Assembly (NCBI GenBank): GCA_035462025.1
Contig: DATHUR010000089.1
Coordinates: 1 to 64,000 of the forward strand
Direction of reading: 5' to 3'
Length of the DNA: 64,000 bases
Source: Egicoccus sp035462025
GTDB lineage: Bacteria; Actinomycetota; Nitriliruptoria; Nitriliruptorales; Nitriliruptoraceae
Part shown: positions 1 through 9,004 of the stretch, piece by piece
How the letters are laid out: the number at the start of each line of letters is the position of its first letter
Position numbering within the stretch: position 1 is the stretch's first letter
Translations under genes and position numbers: made by a program
Notes under the pieces: generated by a model
Seen by the model: the letters and a program-made list of their open reading frames with translations, nothing else
What the model was told of the DNA's origin: nothing
The model's database searches: none

Positions 1-1302
1 CAGCGTCGCGACCGTCAGCTTCTTCATCTGGTGCACGGCGTTGCGGGCCTCGAAGTCGGGGCCCAGTGTCCAACCCTTGATGGTTTGGGCCAGGATGACC
101 GTCGGCGCGCCCGTGGTCTCGGTCGCCGCCTTGAAGGCCGCATACACCTTGCGGTAGTCGTGCCCGCCGCGCGACAGCTTGGTGATCTGCTCGTCGGAGA
201 GGTGCTCGACCAGCTTGCGCAGCCGCGGGTCGGTGCCGAAGAAGTCCTCGCGGATGAAGTCGCCGGGCTTCGCGGTGTAGGTCTGGAACTGCCCGTCCGG
301 CACCTCGTTCATGCGGTTGATCAGCACGCCGTCGACGTCGCGGGCGAGCAGTTCGTCCCACTCGCGGCCCCAGACCACCTTGATCACGTTCCAACCGGCC
401 CCGCGGAACACGCCCTCGAGTTCCTGGATGATCTTGCCGTTGCCACGCACGGGTCCGTCCAACTGCTGCAGGTTGCAGTTGATGACGAAGGTGAGGTTGT
501 CGAGCGCCTCGCGGCTGGCGACCGCCAGCGCGCCGAGCGACTCGGGTTCGGCGGTCTCGCCGTCGCCACCGAAGAACCACACCCGCTGGTCCGAGGTGTC
601 CTTGAACCCGCGGTGCTCGAGGTAGCGGTTGAACCGGGCCTGGTAGATCGCGTTGAGTGGGCCGAGACCCATCGACACGGTCGGGAACTCCCAGAAGTCG
701 GGCATCAACCGCGGGTGCGGGTAGCTCGACAGCCCACCCGGCTCGACCTCCTGGCGGAAGCGGTCGAGGCGGCCCTCGTCGATGCGTCCCTCGAGGTAGG
801 CGCGGGCGTAGATGCCCGGCGACGCGTGCCCCTGGAAGTACACGTGGTCCCCACCGCCGGGGTGGTCCTTGCCGCGGAAGAAGTGGTTGAACCCGACCTC
901 GTACAGCGACGCCGCCGACGCGTAGCTGCCGATGTGGCCGCCCGTCCCACGCTCGACGTTGGTGCGGTGCACCATCACGGCGGCGTTCCAGCGGATGTAG
1001 CGCCGGATCTTGCGCTCGATCGCCTCGTCGCCGGGGAAGCGGGGCTCGCGCTCGGACGGGATGGTGTTGATGTAGTCGGTCGTGGTCAGCGACGGGATGC
1101 CGATGTTGCGCTGCCGGGCCCGCTCGAGCACCTTGAGCAGCAGGAACCGGCCGCGCGCCTTGCCGTTGGCGTCGACGACGGCATCGAACGACTCGAGCCA
1201 CTCGGCGGTCTCGGTCTCGTCGATGTCGGGGTACTGCGCCGGCAGGCCATCGGTGATGATCGGGCTGGCGGCGAACTGCTGCTGCTCTCGCATCTCGGAC
1301 AC
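1..1302 (-). CDS. aceE: Pyruvate dehydrogenase E1 component, homodimeric type (3'-truncated by window edge)
   Basis: This is the thiamine-diphosphate-dependent decarboxylase that feeds acetyl groups to the E2 lipoyl domain of the cytosolic pyruvate dehydrogenase complex. The 434 visible codons are the N-terminal half of an enzyme of roughly 900 residues; the rest lies beyond base 1. Visible hallmarks are the HRTNVERGTGGHIGSYASAA stretch, the QGHASPGIYARAYLEGR stretch and the ThDP motif (GGDGETAEPES followed by NCNLQQLDGPVRGNGKI). I chose the GTG at 1302 because GGGAG lies 7-8 bases upstream; an ATG at 1293 is the alternative. It is divergent from the small lipoprotein gene at 1433. Confidence 0.95.
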   Translation of the reverse strand, partial: MSEMREQQQFAASPIITDGLPAQYPDIDETETAEWLESFDAVVDANGKARGRFLLLKVLERARQRNIGIPSLTTTDYINTIPSEREPRFPGDEAIERKIRRYIRWNAAVMVHRTNVERGTGGHIGSYASAASLYEVGFNHFFRGKDHPGGGDHVYFQGHASPGIYARAYLEGRIDEGRLDRFRQEVEPGGLSSYPHPRLMPDFWEFPTVSMGLGPLNAIYQARFNRYLEHRGFKDTSDQRVWFFGGDGETAEPESLGALAVASREALDNLTFVINCNLQQLDGPVRGNGKIIQELEGVFRGAGWNVIKVVWGREWDELLARDVDGVLINRMNEVPDGQFQTYTAKPGDFIREDFFGTDPRLRKLVEHLSDEQITKLSRGGHDYRKVYAAFKAATETTGAPTVILAQTIKGWTLGPDFEARNAVHQMKKLTVATL

Positions 1303-1432
1303 GGCGGAGCTCCCACGAAGAGGGGGGTCGGGAGCCGCCACGGTAATGGTTCCGGGGCATGGCTGCCCCGCCACGTACGGTCGACCGCGGACGGCCACCT
1401 GCGCGGCCGCACGCAGGGCTACGCTCCACCGC

Positions 1433-1801
1433 GTGCGCACCCCCCGGATCGTCCCGTTGCTGGTCCTGCTCGCGTTGAGCGGGGCCTGTTCCGGCGTGCA
1501 GGAACGCGTCGACGAGGTCCGCGGCACCGCGCAGGAACTGACCGACCGTGCGCGGTTCTGTCTCAGCGTCACGCGGGCGGCGACCGCGCTGGAAGAGGGC
1601 AACGTCGAGACGGCGGCCGAGGCCGCCCAGGAAGCGGCCGCCCAGGCGCCCGAGGAACTGCGCGGCGACGCCCGCACCCTCGCCGACGCCGCCGAGGCGG
1701 TTCGCGGCGGCGACCGCGGCGCCCTCGACGATCCCGCGGTCGTGGCGGCGGCCGACCGGCTGCGCGAGGAGGCGCGGGCGATCTGCGACCCGACCGGCTG
1801 A
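1433..1801 (+). CDS. Small Ala/Glu-rich lipoprotein
   Basis: A predicted 122-residue lipoprotein. The N-terminus is a short basic start, a Leu/Val hydrophobic run and a lipobox ending LSGAC, so the mature protein should be lipid-anchored on the outer face of the membrane. The rest is rich in Ala, Glu and Arg, looks fully helical, and carries two further cysteines (near CLSV and at AICDPTG). I recognise no family. The GTG at 1433 is chosen because it begins the signal peptide; longer in-frame starts run back into the divergent aceE gene. Function unknown. Confidence 0.7.
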   Translation: MRTPRIVPLLVLLALSGACSGVQERVDEVRGTAQELTDRARFCLSVTRAATALEEGNVETAAEAAQEAAAQAPEELRGDARTLADAAEAVRGGDRGALDDPAVVAAADRLREEARAICDPTG

Positions 1802-1933
1802 ACGTCCGGCGCTCGCCAGGGTGCCCGGACATGCCTGCGCTCGACCGCGGCCGGCGTGGTCGCCACTAGGCTCGGCAGCAGGGGACGCGGACACCGGTCA
1901 GCCCGTCCCCACCACGGCGAACAGGGGGCCGCG

Positions 1934-2401
1934 ATGGTCAACGCGCAGTTCAAGCCGGTCGCGCCCGACCAGCGCGCCCGCGAGCTGAGCAAGGAGATGA
2001 CCGCCCTCGAGAAGGAGGAGGCGGGACCCGAACGCGCCGCGAAGCTCGCGCCGCTGGTCCGGGCCGCCCACCACGAGCGGCAGCTCAACCTCGCGATGCA
2101 CGCCGCCGCGATGTGCCTCGACGAGGACCCCGACGCTCCGGCGATGATCATCGACGCCTACGCCACCGACGAGGACCCCGAGGAGCGGCTGCGCACGCTC
2201 GGTGACCTGCGCGACCTCGCCCGCTACGTGGACCGCCCCGACCTCGTCGAGTTCGCCGACCGGCAACTCAAGGTCGAAGCCACCGAGTGGGTCCGCGCCG
2301 GCGAGGAACACGAGCGTCGCCACCGGCTGCGTACGGTCCAGTCCGCCACCAGCCGCGCCGTCGCCGACCAGATCCGCGACGAGTTGGCGTTCCTGTCGTG
2401 A
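1934..2401 (+). CDS. Conserved-looking acidic helical hypothetical protein
   Basis: A 155-residue soluble protein without signal peptide or membrane segment. It is rich in Glu, Asp, Ala and Arg and appears all-helical, possibly helical-repeat-like (for example LNLAMHAAAMCLDEDPDAP and the LRTLGDLRDLARYVDRPDL segment). The ATG at 1934 has AGGGGG about 8 bases upstream. Its stop overlaps the GTG start of the threonine dehydratase gene (GTGA), so the two are probably translated together, but the sequence gives no functional link. I do not recognise the family. Confidence 0.7.
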   Translation: MVNAQFKPVAPDQRARELSKEMTALEKEEAGPERAAKLAPLVRAAHHERQLNLAMHAAAMCLDEDPDAPAMIIDAYATDEDPEERLRTLGDLRDLARYVDRPDLVEFADRQLKVEATEWVRAGEEHERRHRLRTVQSATSRAVADQIRDELAFLS

Positions 2402-3387
2402 CCGCACCCGCGGGTGACGGCCCGCCGGTCGTCTTCGACGACGTCCTGCGCGCGGCCGAGCGGCTGCGCGGCGTCGCCCACCGCACGCCGGTCCTGACCT
2501 CATCGACGCTCGATGCGGCGTGTGGGACCCAGTTGTTCTTCAAGGCCGAACACCTGCAGCGGATCGGTGCCTTCAAGTTCCGCGGCGCCTACAACGCCCT
2601 GGCCGCGCTCGACCCCGGCGTGCGGACCGCCGGCGTGGTGGCCTTCTCGTCCGGCAACCATGCCCAGGCGGTCGCGCTCGCGGCACGGCTGCACGGCGTG
2701 CGAGCCACCATCGTGATGCCGCTCGACGCGCCGCCCGTCAAGGTCGAGGCCACGCGCGGCTACGGCGCCGAGATCGTCACCTACGACCGGTACACCGAGG
2801 ATCGCCGCGCGATCGGTGAGACGATCGCGGCGCAGACCGGTGCGACCCTCGTCCCGCCCTACGACCATGCGGATGTCATCGCCGGCCAGGGCACCGCAGC
2901 CCTCGAACTCCTCGAGGAGGTTCCCGATCTCGACGCGGTCGTCGCGCCGATCGGTGGCGGCGGTCTGCTGGCCGGCACCGCGGTCGCGGCGCACGGCAGA
3001 CGGGACGGGATCGTCGTGATCGGTGTCGAGCCCGCAGGACGACGCGCGGCGCGCGACGCCCTGGCCACCGGCGAGGTCGTGCAGGTCGAGGTGGCCCGCA
3101 CCCTGCTCGACGGGCAACAGACCCCCGAGATCGGCGCGCGCAACCTGGCCGTGCTGCGGGCCCACGACGTGCGGGTCGTTGGGGTCACCGACGAGGACGC
3201 CCTGCGCGCCATGCGTCTGCTCGTCACCCGGATGAAGCAGGTCGTCGAACCGTCGGGCGCCAGCGCGATCGGCGCCCTGCTGGCCGGCACCCTGCCCGAG
3301 TTGCGCGGCAAGCGGGTCGGCGTGGTGCTCTCGGGCGGCAACGTCACGGCCCCGGTGCTCGCCCGCGCCCTCGACTACACCGGCTGA
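2398..3387 (+). CDS. Threonine/serine ammonia-lyase (PLP-dependent, catabolic-size)
   Basis: A fold-type II PLP enzyme of 329 aa that deaminates threonine to 2-oxobutyrate (or serine to pyruvate). Motifs visible are FKFRGAYNAL with the PLP-binding lysine, SSGNHAQAVALAA for substrate carboxylate binding, and GGGGLLAG for the phosphate. The length covers only the catalytic domain, so it lacks the C-terminal ACT-like regulatory domain of biosynthetic IlvA and resembles TdcB or serine/threonine dehydratases. The GTG start overlaps the upstream stop. Its 3' end overlaps the convergent bldC gene by 13 bases. Confidence 0.9.
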   Translation: MTAPAGDGPPVVFDDVLRAAERLRGVAHRTPVLTSSTLDAACGTQLFFKAEHLQRIGAFKFRGAYNALAALDPGVRTAGVVAFSSGNHAQAVALAARLHGVRATIVMPLDAPPVKVEATRGYGAEIVTYDRYTEDRRAIGETIAAQTGATLVPPYDHADVIAGQGTAALELLEEVPDLDAVVAPIGGGGLLAGTAVAAHGRRDGIVVIGVEPAGRRAARDALATGEVVQVEVARTLLDGQQTPEIGARNLAVLRAHDVRVVGVTDEDALRAMRLLVTRMKQVVEPSGASAIGALLAGTLPELRGKRVGVVLSGGNVTAPVLARALDYTG

Positions 3388-3578
3388 GGGCCGAGTTCCT
3401 CGAGCAGGGCGTGGACCTCGTCGGACCGGTACCGGCGGTGGCCGCCGAGCGTGCGTTGCGGGGAGAGCTTGCCGGCCGCGGCCCACCTCGTGACCGTCTT
3501 CGGATCGACGCCGAACAACCTGGCGACCTCCCCCGGTGTCAGCCAGGAGCCCTGACGCGTGGCGTCGCCACCCTCCAC
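3375..3578 (-). CDS. bldC: BldC-type MerR-like DNA-binding regulator
   Basis: A 67-residue protein consisting almost entirely of a winged helix-turn-helix. It matches BldC, the small MerR-like developmental regulator of Streptomyces, through LTPGEVARLFGVDPKTVTRW and the GKLSPQRTLGGHRRYRSDEV segment. BldC binds direct repeats cooperatively as head-to-tail oligomers rather than as a MerR dimer. The GTG at 3578 is preceded by GGAAGGA with a 7-base spacer, which decides the start. The next genes on this side are a hypothetical and an amino acid dehydrogenase, the arrangement I recall around Streptomyces bldC, which supports orthology. Confidence 0.9.
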   Translation of the reverse strand: MEGGDATRQGSWLTPGEVARLFGVDPKTVTRWAAAGKLSPQRTLGGHRRYRSDEVHALLEELGPQPV

Positions 3579-3663
3579 GATGCCGTCCTTCCCCACCCCG
3601 TGCTGCGGTCGTCTTGCCGCGGCAACGCTAGTAGGCCGCGACCGTGATGTCCCGTCCGACACC

Positions 3664-3709
3664 TCAGCTGGCGTGCTGCTTCGCCCATTCAGCTGGCGTG
3701 CTGCTTCGC
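3664..3709. repeat. 21-bp direct repeat duplicating a gene's 3' terminus
   Basis: TCAGCTGGCGTGCTGCTTCGC occurs at 3664-3684 and again at 3689-3709. The second copy carries the last codons (AKQHAS) and stop of the leftward gene ending at 3689. The first lies just past that stop, so the C-terminal codons and stop are repeated in tandem downstream. This looks like a short tandem duplication. Confidence 0.9.
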
Positions 3710-4513
3710 ACGACGGTGCGTCCAGCGCGAGCGTGCCACGCCGTAGTAGGCGGCCGCGCCGAGCAGATCGCCCTGGGCCAGCGCGTCGATGGCCTGCCAC
3801 AGCTCGGCGCAGGTCTGATCGGCGTGCAGTTCGCCGCGGCTGAGCAGGCGTGCGACGCCGCCGTAGTCGAGTTCGAGCAGCGACGTCGGATCGAACGCGT
3901 CGAGCCATGCCGCGACCCCGGCGAGCGCGGCGAGCACGTCCTCGCCGTCCTCGACGGTGGCCTCGACGACCTCGATGGCCCGCTCGAAGCGGTCCGCCGC
4001 CTGGTCCACGGTGGTGAGGTAGGTCACGCGCGGCCCGGCGCCCTCGGGCGGGTCGACGTAGCGTCGCTCGGCAGGGTCGAAGGCGACGAACCAGTGCAGC
4101 GGCACGGCCCAGGGTTCGTCGAGGATGTGCGGGACGCGACCTGACGTGGACATCTCGTCGAGTCGGTCGAGGGTGCGGTGGTCGGGGACGAACGCGTCGA
4201 TCACCCCGTCCGGCACCGTCCGGCGGAAAGCGGCCAGGGCCATTGCGGCCCGGAGGTCGAGCTGCAGCGGGCACAGCAGCACCCGGTTGCCGGCGCGGCG
4301 GACGAGTGCGGCATCGCCGCCGAGCAGGGTGTCCCGCCCGAGTGGCGCGCGGCCCTTGAGCAGCCGGGCGGCGGTCGCGCCGGCCTCGGCGACGGCGACC
4401 TCGCGACGGTTGAGACCGCGCCCCTCGGCCACGTAGGCAGACCAGCGTTCGCGTTCGCGCGGAGGGAACGCGTCGAGCGGGGTGAACACCCGCAACTGTG
4501 CGACCGGGACCAT
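3689..4513 (-). CDS. Conserved hypothetical protein beside bldC
   Basis: A 274-residue soluble protein with no signal peptide or transmembrane segment. It has mixed alpha/beta character, with a basic, Arg-rich first third and a helical C-terminal third ending near YYGVARSRWTHRRAKQHAS. I recall an uncharacterised gene in this position between bldC and valine dehydrogenase in Streptomyces, so the gene is probably conserved, but I know no function. It is divergent from the amino acid dehydrogenase across about 170 bases. The last codons and stop are duplicated just downstream. Confidence 0.8.
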   Translation of the reverse strand: MVPVAQLRVFTPLDAFPPRERERWSAYVAEGRGLNRREVAVAEAGATAARLLKGRAPLGRDTLLGGDAALVRRAGNRVLLCPLQLDLRAAMALAAFRRTVPDGVIDAFVPDHRTLDRLDEMSTSGRVPHILDEPWAVPLHWFVAFDPAERRYVDPPEGAGPRVTYLTTVDQAADRFERAIEVVEATVEDGEDVLAALAGVAAWLDAFDPTSLLELDYGGVARLLSRGELHADQTCAELWQAIDALAQGDLLGAAAYYGVARSRWTHRRAKQHAS

Positions 4514-4684
4514 GACGACGAACGTAGCGGACCGGCCCTACGTGTCGGCGACACCCCCCGTTAGGCTCACCGCAGGCCCGCACGTGACCCGTGCGGGCCG
4601 ACAACCAGGGAGCGAGGCCGAGCCGGACGAGTGCGGGACCGACCGTCCCGCCGCGCGGCTCAGGCCATCAACAAGGAGGAGCAC

Positions 4685-5758
4685 GTGGTGAAGGGACCCT
4701 TCGCCCGCTTCAAGGGCCACGAGCAGGTGGTCTTCGGCAGCGACGACGAGACCGGCCTCAAATGCATCATCGCGGTGCATTCGACCCGTCTCGGACCCGC
4801 GCTGGGCGGCACCCGCTTCTATCCGTACGCCTCGGAGGACGCGGCCCTGACCGACGTCCTGCGCCTGTCGCGGGCGATGTCCTACAAGGCCGCGTGTGCC
4901 GGGCTCGACCTCGGCGGCGGCAAGGCGGTGATCATCGGTGACCCGGCCAAGCTGCGCAGCGAGGCGTTGCTGCGGGCGTACGGACGTCTCATCGAGTCGC
5001 TGGGCGGGCGCTACGTGACCGCCTGCGACGTCGGCACGACCCCCGCGGACATGGCCGTGATCAAGCGCGAGACGCGCTGGGCGACCGGTGCCGACGCACA
5101 GCACGGCGGGTCGGGCGACTCGGGGGTGCTGACCGCCTACGGGGTCTACCTCGGCATGAAGGCGGCCGCGCAGGCCGCGTTCGGCACCGACGAACTCGGC
5201 GGTCGCCACGTCGCCGTCCAGGGCCTCGGCAAGGTCGGAGCACGCCTGGTCGGCCACCTCGTCGAGGAAGGCGCGAAGGTCAGCGTCGCCGACGTCTCGG
5301 AAGCCGCGTGCGACCGGGTCGCGGCGCTGCCCGGCGTCGAGATCGTCGACGTCGAGGACGTCCTGCTGCTCGACGCCGACATCGTCTCGCCGAACGCGCT
5401 CGGGGCGGTCCTCGACGAGGCAACGGTCGCGGCCCTGCAGGCCCGGGTCGTCTGTGGCGGTGCGAACAACCAGTTGGCCACCGAGGATGACGGTGATCGC
5501 CTGCAGGAGCGCGACATCCTCTACGCCCCCGACTTCGTGGTGAACGCCGGCGGGGTCATCAACGTCGCCGACGAACTCGAGCCGGGCGGGTATTCCGAGG
5601 CACGGGCGCACGCCCGCGCCGACGCGATCCCGCGCACGCTGCACGAGATCATCGCCGAGTCACGCGAGCAGCGCGTCTCGACCGAACGCGCCGCCGTCAC
5701 CGTCGCCGAACGCCGGATGGCCGCCGTTGGTGGTCTGCGCCGCTTCTGGCTGCCGTGA
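4685..5758 (+). CDS. Leucine/valine/phenylalanine dehydrogenase (Glu/Leu/Phe/Val dehydrogenase family)
   Basis: A 357-residue NAD-dependent amino acid dehydrogenase that reversibly deaminates a branched-chain or aromatic amino acid to its 2-oxo acid. The N-terminal domain shows GPALGGTRF and YKAACAGLDLGGGKAVI with the substrate and catalytic lysines. The C-terminal Rossmann domain has VAVQGLGKVGARLVG. The length fits Leu/Val dehydrogenases rather than the longer glutamate dehydrogenases. AAGGAGG ends at 4679 and could serve the GTG at 4685 or the one at 4688. Synteny with bldC favours a valine or leucine dehydrogenase; the exact substrate is inference. Confidence 0.9.
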   Translation: MVKGPFARFKGHEQVVFGSDDETGLKCIIAVHSTRLGPALGGTRFYPYASEDAALTDVLRLSRAMSYKAACAGLDLGGGKAVIIGDPAKLRSEALLRAYGRLIESLGGRYVTACDVGTTPADMAVIKRETRWATGADAQHGGSGDSGVLTAYGVYLGMKAAAQAAFGTDELGGRHVAVQGLGKVGARLVGHLVEEGAKVSVADVSEAACDRVAALPGVEIVDVEDVLLLDADIVSPNALGAVLDEATVAALQARVVCGGANNQLATEDDGDRLQERDILYAPDFVVNAGGVINVADELEPGGYSEARAHARADAIPRTLHEIIAESREQRVSTERAAVTVAERRMAAVGGLRRFWLP

Positions 5759-5798
5759 GCGGCTGACACGCCGACCCGTCCGCTCGCCGGCCGCTCAC
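5755..5798. terminator. Bidirectional hairpin between convergent genes
   Basis: GTGAGCGGC at 5755-5763 pairs with GCCGCTCAC at 5790-5798. The hairpin contains or touches the stop codons of both the dehydrogenase (rightward) and purM (leftward). There is no clear U-tract, so this is a plausible rather than certain terminator. Confidence 0.45.
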
Positions 5799-6838
5799 GC
5801 GCCGGCGAGTTGGACGCGCGGTGTGTCCGGGGCCGACTGCACCACGCCGCCCAGGATCCACGCGTCCACGCCGTGGTCGGCCAGCACCGCGACGGCCGCG
5901 TCGGCGACGTCCGGCGGGACCACGGCGACCATGCCGACGCCGCAGTTGAATGCCCGCCACATCTCGGTGTCGACGACCGGGCCCTGGGTCCGCAGCCAGT
6001 CGAAGATCTCGGGCCACTGCCAGGTCGCGGTGTCGACGTGGACCGACAGGCCGTCGGGCAGGATCCGCGGCAGGTTTCCCGGCAGGCCGCCGCCGGTGAC
6101 GTGGCACAGCGCGTGGACCTCGACCGCCGCGCACAGGGCCAGGCAGTGGGCGGCGTAGATGCGGGTCGGGGTCAGCAGTTCGTCCCCGAGCGGGCGCGAC
6201 AGCCCGTGGGTCGCGTACAGGTCGCGGTCGCCGACGATGCGTCGCACGAGGCTGTAGCCGTTGCTGTGCAGGCCCGACGACGCCATGCCGATCAGCAGGT
6301 CGCCGCTCCTCACGCGGTCGGGCCCGAGGATGTCGTCGCGCTCGACCACGGCGACCCCGAAACCGGCGAGATCGAACTCGTCGTCGGCGAGCAGGCCCGG
6401 GTGCTCGGCGGTCTCGCCGCCCACCAGCGCGCAGCCCGCGAGGGCACAGCCGTCGGCGATGCCCCCGACGATGGCGGCCACGCGATCGGGATCGAGCCGG
6501 CCGACCGAGATGTAGTCGTTGAAGAACAGCGGCTCGGCGCCGGACACGACCAGGTCGTCGACCACCATGGCGACCAGGTCGATCCCGATCGTGTCGAGCC
6601 GCTCGAGCCGCCGGGCGTAGTCGACCTTGGTGCCCACCCCGTCGGTGCCGGACACCAGCACCGGGTGGCGGTACCGGGTCACGTCGAGTTCGAACAGCCC
6701 ACCGAACCCGCCGATGCTGCCGAGCACCTCGGCCCGCAGGGTCCGGCGTACCGCGTCGCCGATCAGTTCCACGCTGCGATCGGCGGCATCGAGGTCGACG
6801 CCGGCGGCGGCATAGGTCATCGGCTCGGGTCCGGGCAT
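5795..6838 (-). CDS. purM: Phosphoribosylformylglycinamidine cyclo-ligase (AIR synthetase)
   Basis: This enzyme catalyses the ATP-dependent closure of FGAM to aminoimidazole ribonucleotide in de novo purine synthesis. It is 347 aa, the normal PurM size. Family features include the segment near the N-terminus reading TYAAAGVDLDAAD, the ATP/Mg loop VSGTDGVGTKVDYA, FFNDYISVG, GCALVGGETAEHPG and GLHSNGYSLVR. The ATG at 6838 has GAGG 7 bases upstream; an internal ATG at 6820 is possible. No other purine gene is in the window, so this purM stands alone here. Confidence 0.95.
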   Translation of the reverse strand: MPGPEPMTYAAAGVDLDAADRSVELIGDAVRRTLRAEVLGSIGGFGGLFELDVTRYRHPVLVSGTDGVGTKVDYARRLERLDTIGIDLVAMVVDDLVVSGAEPLFFNDYISVGRLDPDRVAAIVGGIADGCALAGCALVGGETAEHPGLLADDEFDLAGFGVAVVERDDILGPDRVRSGDLLIGMASSGLHSNGYSLVRRIVGDRDLYATHGLSRPLGDELLTPTRIYAAHCLALCAAVEVHALCHVTGGGLPGNLPRILPDGLSVHVDTATWQWPEIFDWLRTQGPVVDTEMWRAFNCGVGMVAVVPPDVADAAVAVLADHGVDAWILGGVVQSAPDTPRVQLAGA

Positions 6839-6934
6839 CGGTCGACCTCGCGGGCGCGGACGGGCGGGACGGCATCCTCGCACGTCCGCGCCGCACCCCG
6901 CGAGCCCGCCGCGCGACGCCCGCCGCGGCGACCC

Positions 6935-9004
6935 CTACAGCTGGGCCGCCTCGGTGACGCGGTCGCGGTCGGCGGCCCGGCCGATGGTGGCGAGGCGGTC
7001 CACGAACGCCTCGAACGGCACGGGTCGCGAATACCAGTACCCCTGGGCGAGATCGCACCCCAGCCGCGCGAGTGCCGCGGCCGTGTCGGCGTCCTCCACG
7101 CCCTCGGCCACCACCGCGAGACCGAGGCGATGCCCGAGTTCGTTGCTGAACCCGACGATCGCCTCGGCGTCGCCGGACGGCCCGAAGTCGGCCACGAAGC
7201 TGCGGTCGATCTTCAACTCGTTCACCGGCATGCTCCGCAGCATCGCCAACGACGAGTAGCCGGTGCCGAAGTCGTCGATCGACAGGCGCACCCCGAGCGC
7301 CCGCAGGTCGCAGACCGCTTCGCGGGCGCGCAGCGGGTTGGTGGCGATCATCGTCTCGGTGATCTCGAGCGTGAGCCGGCCGGGCGGCACCCCGTGGTGT
7401 GCGAGCAACCGGGCCACGCCCTCGACGAGGCCACCGCTGTGCAGGTTGCGGACCGACAGGTTCACGGCCACACCGACCGGTGCGCCCATCCGGTTCCAGC
7501 GCCGGCAGTCGCGCAGGGCGGTGTCGAGGACGAACTCGGTCAGCGACCCGATCAGGTCGCTGCGTTCGGCGATCGGCACGAACACGTCCGGGTCGATCCG
7601 CCCGTGCACCGGATGGTCCCAGCGGACCAGCGCCTCCGCGCCCGTGACCCGGCCCGAGGCCAGGGACACCTTCGGCTGGTAGTGGACCACCAACTCGCCG
7701 CGGTCGATGGCGCCGCGGAGTTCGCCCGCCAGCGCGAGCCGGTCCCGGCTGTGCCGGTCGTCGGCCGCGTCGTAGACCGCGAATCCGCGGTGCTCCCGCT
7801 TCGCCGCGTACATCGCGACGTCCGCCTTCTGCACCAGGGTGATCCCGCTGGTGGCGTGGTCGGGGAACACCGCGGCCCCGAGGCTGGCCCCGATCTCGAG
7901 GGGCAGCCCGAGGATCTCGAACGGGCGCTCGAGGGCATCGCGGATCTTGGCCGCGACCACGTCGATGTCGACGTCGTGGCCGATCGCGGGCAGCAGGAAG
8001 GCGAACTCGTCGCCGCCGAGCCGCGCGACCGTGTCACCCGAGCGGAGGGTGTCGCGCAGGCGCTCGGCCACCTTCGCCAGCAGCACGTCGCCGTGCTGGT
8101 GCCCCAGCGTGTCGTTGACCTCCTTGAACCGGTCGAGGTCCATCAGCATCACCGCGAACCGGTCCCCCGACCGGCCCGCCGCCGCCACCGCCTGGTCGAG
8201 GCGGTCCGCGAACAGGCTGCGGTTGGGCAGGCCGGTGAGCTGGTCGTGCAGCGCCTGGTGCTGGTTCGCCTCGGACTGACGTCGCAACGCCGCCGAGGCG
8301 CTCGCGACGAACCGGAAGAGCACGGCCCACAGCACGGCCAGGGCCACGGCGAGCACCGCGTACAGCCGACGGGTGTCGCCGTTGATCGCCGCTGCCACCG
8401 GCTCGTATGGCAGCGTGACCGCGATGACGCCCTCGGCCGGGACATTGGGCCCCGAACCGAACTGCAGGGGCGTGAACGCCTCCAGCACCACGGCCTGACG
8501 TCGCAGGAACGGATCCGTCGCGTCGCGGACGTCGCTGATCACGGCCGTCGCCCCACCCTCGAGCGCCCGTCGCAGGTTGGCCGAGCCGCCCTGCCCGGTG
8601 CCGATCGCGGTCCGGTCGCCGGCGAAGAGCACGCGTCCGTCGCGGTTCCAGATCCGGACCTCGAGGATGTCGAGCGCCGAGAGGTTGACGAGGAACGCGC
8701 GCTCGAGCGCGTCGACCCGGCTGTCGGTGAGTCCGTCGTCGACCTCGTCGGGAGTCAGCCCGGCCTGGACCCCGAGACGGGCGACGACCTGCGCCTCACG
8801 CAGGGCGCTGTCGAGGATGCGCGCCTCCGTCGAGGCCTGCAGGACCTGTCCGAGCACGGACCCCAGACCGACGAACAGCAGCAGGCTGGTCGCGCCGAAC
8901 TTGACGAGCAGGTGCGGGCGGCGCAGCCCCCGGCCGAGCCAGCCGGCGATCCGCCCCCGCGTGGTCACGGGATGCGTCCTCCGATCGGCCACGGCGTCGC
9001 TCAT
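6935..9004 (-). CDS. Membrane-bound GGDEF-EAL protein (c-di-GMP turnover)
   Basis: A 689-residue inner-membrane signalling enzyme. A first membrane helix (about residues 33-53) and a second (about 225-245) frame an extracytoplasmic sensor of about 170 residues. A GGDEF domain follows with an intact GGDEF signature and an RSGD inhibitory I-site five residues before it. The EAL domain keeps EALVRW and DDFGTGYSS. Both activities may therefore be intact, making or degrading cyclic di-GMP. Its ATG overlaps the stop of the upstream BMP-family lipoprotein gene (ATGA), which suggests that the periplasmic binding protein feeds the sensor domain. Confidence 0.9.
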   Translation of the reverse strand: MSDAVADRRTHPVTTRGRIAGWLGRGLRRPHLLVKFGATSLLLFVGLGSVLGQVLQASTEARILDSALREAQVVARLGVQAGLTPDEVDDGLTDSRVDALERAFLVNLSALDILEVRIWNRDGRVLFAGDRTAIGTGQGGSANLRRALEGGATAVISDVRDATDPFLRRQAVVLEAFTPLQFGSGPNVPAEGVIAVTLPYEPVAAAINGDTRRLYAVLAVALAVLWAVLFRFVASASAALRRQSEANQHQALHDQLTGLPNRSLFADRLDQAVAAAGRSGDRFAVMLMDLDRFKEVNDTLGHQHGDVLLAKVAERLRDTLRSGDTVARLGGDEFAFLLPAIGHDVDIDVVAAKIRDALERPFEILGLPLEIGASLGAAVFPDHATSGITLVQKADVAMYAAKREHRGFAVYDAADDRHSRDRLALAGELRGAIDRGELVVHYQPKVSLASGRVTGAEALVRWDHPVHGRIDPDVFVPIAERSDLIGSLTEFVLDTALRDCRRWNRMGAPVGVAVNLSVRNLHSGGLVEGVARLLAHHGVPPGRLTLEITETMIATNPLRAREAVCDLRALGVRLSIDDFGTGYSSLAMLRSMPVNELKIDRSFVADFGPSGDAEAIVGFSNELGHRLGLAVVAEGVEDADTAAALARLGCDLAQGYWYSRPVPFEAFVDRLATIGRAADRDRVTEAAQL

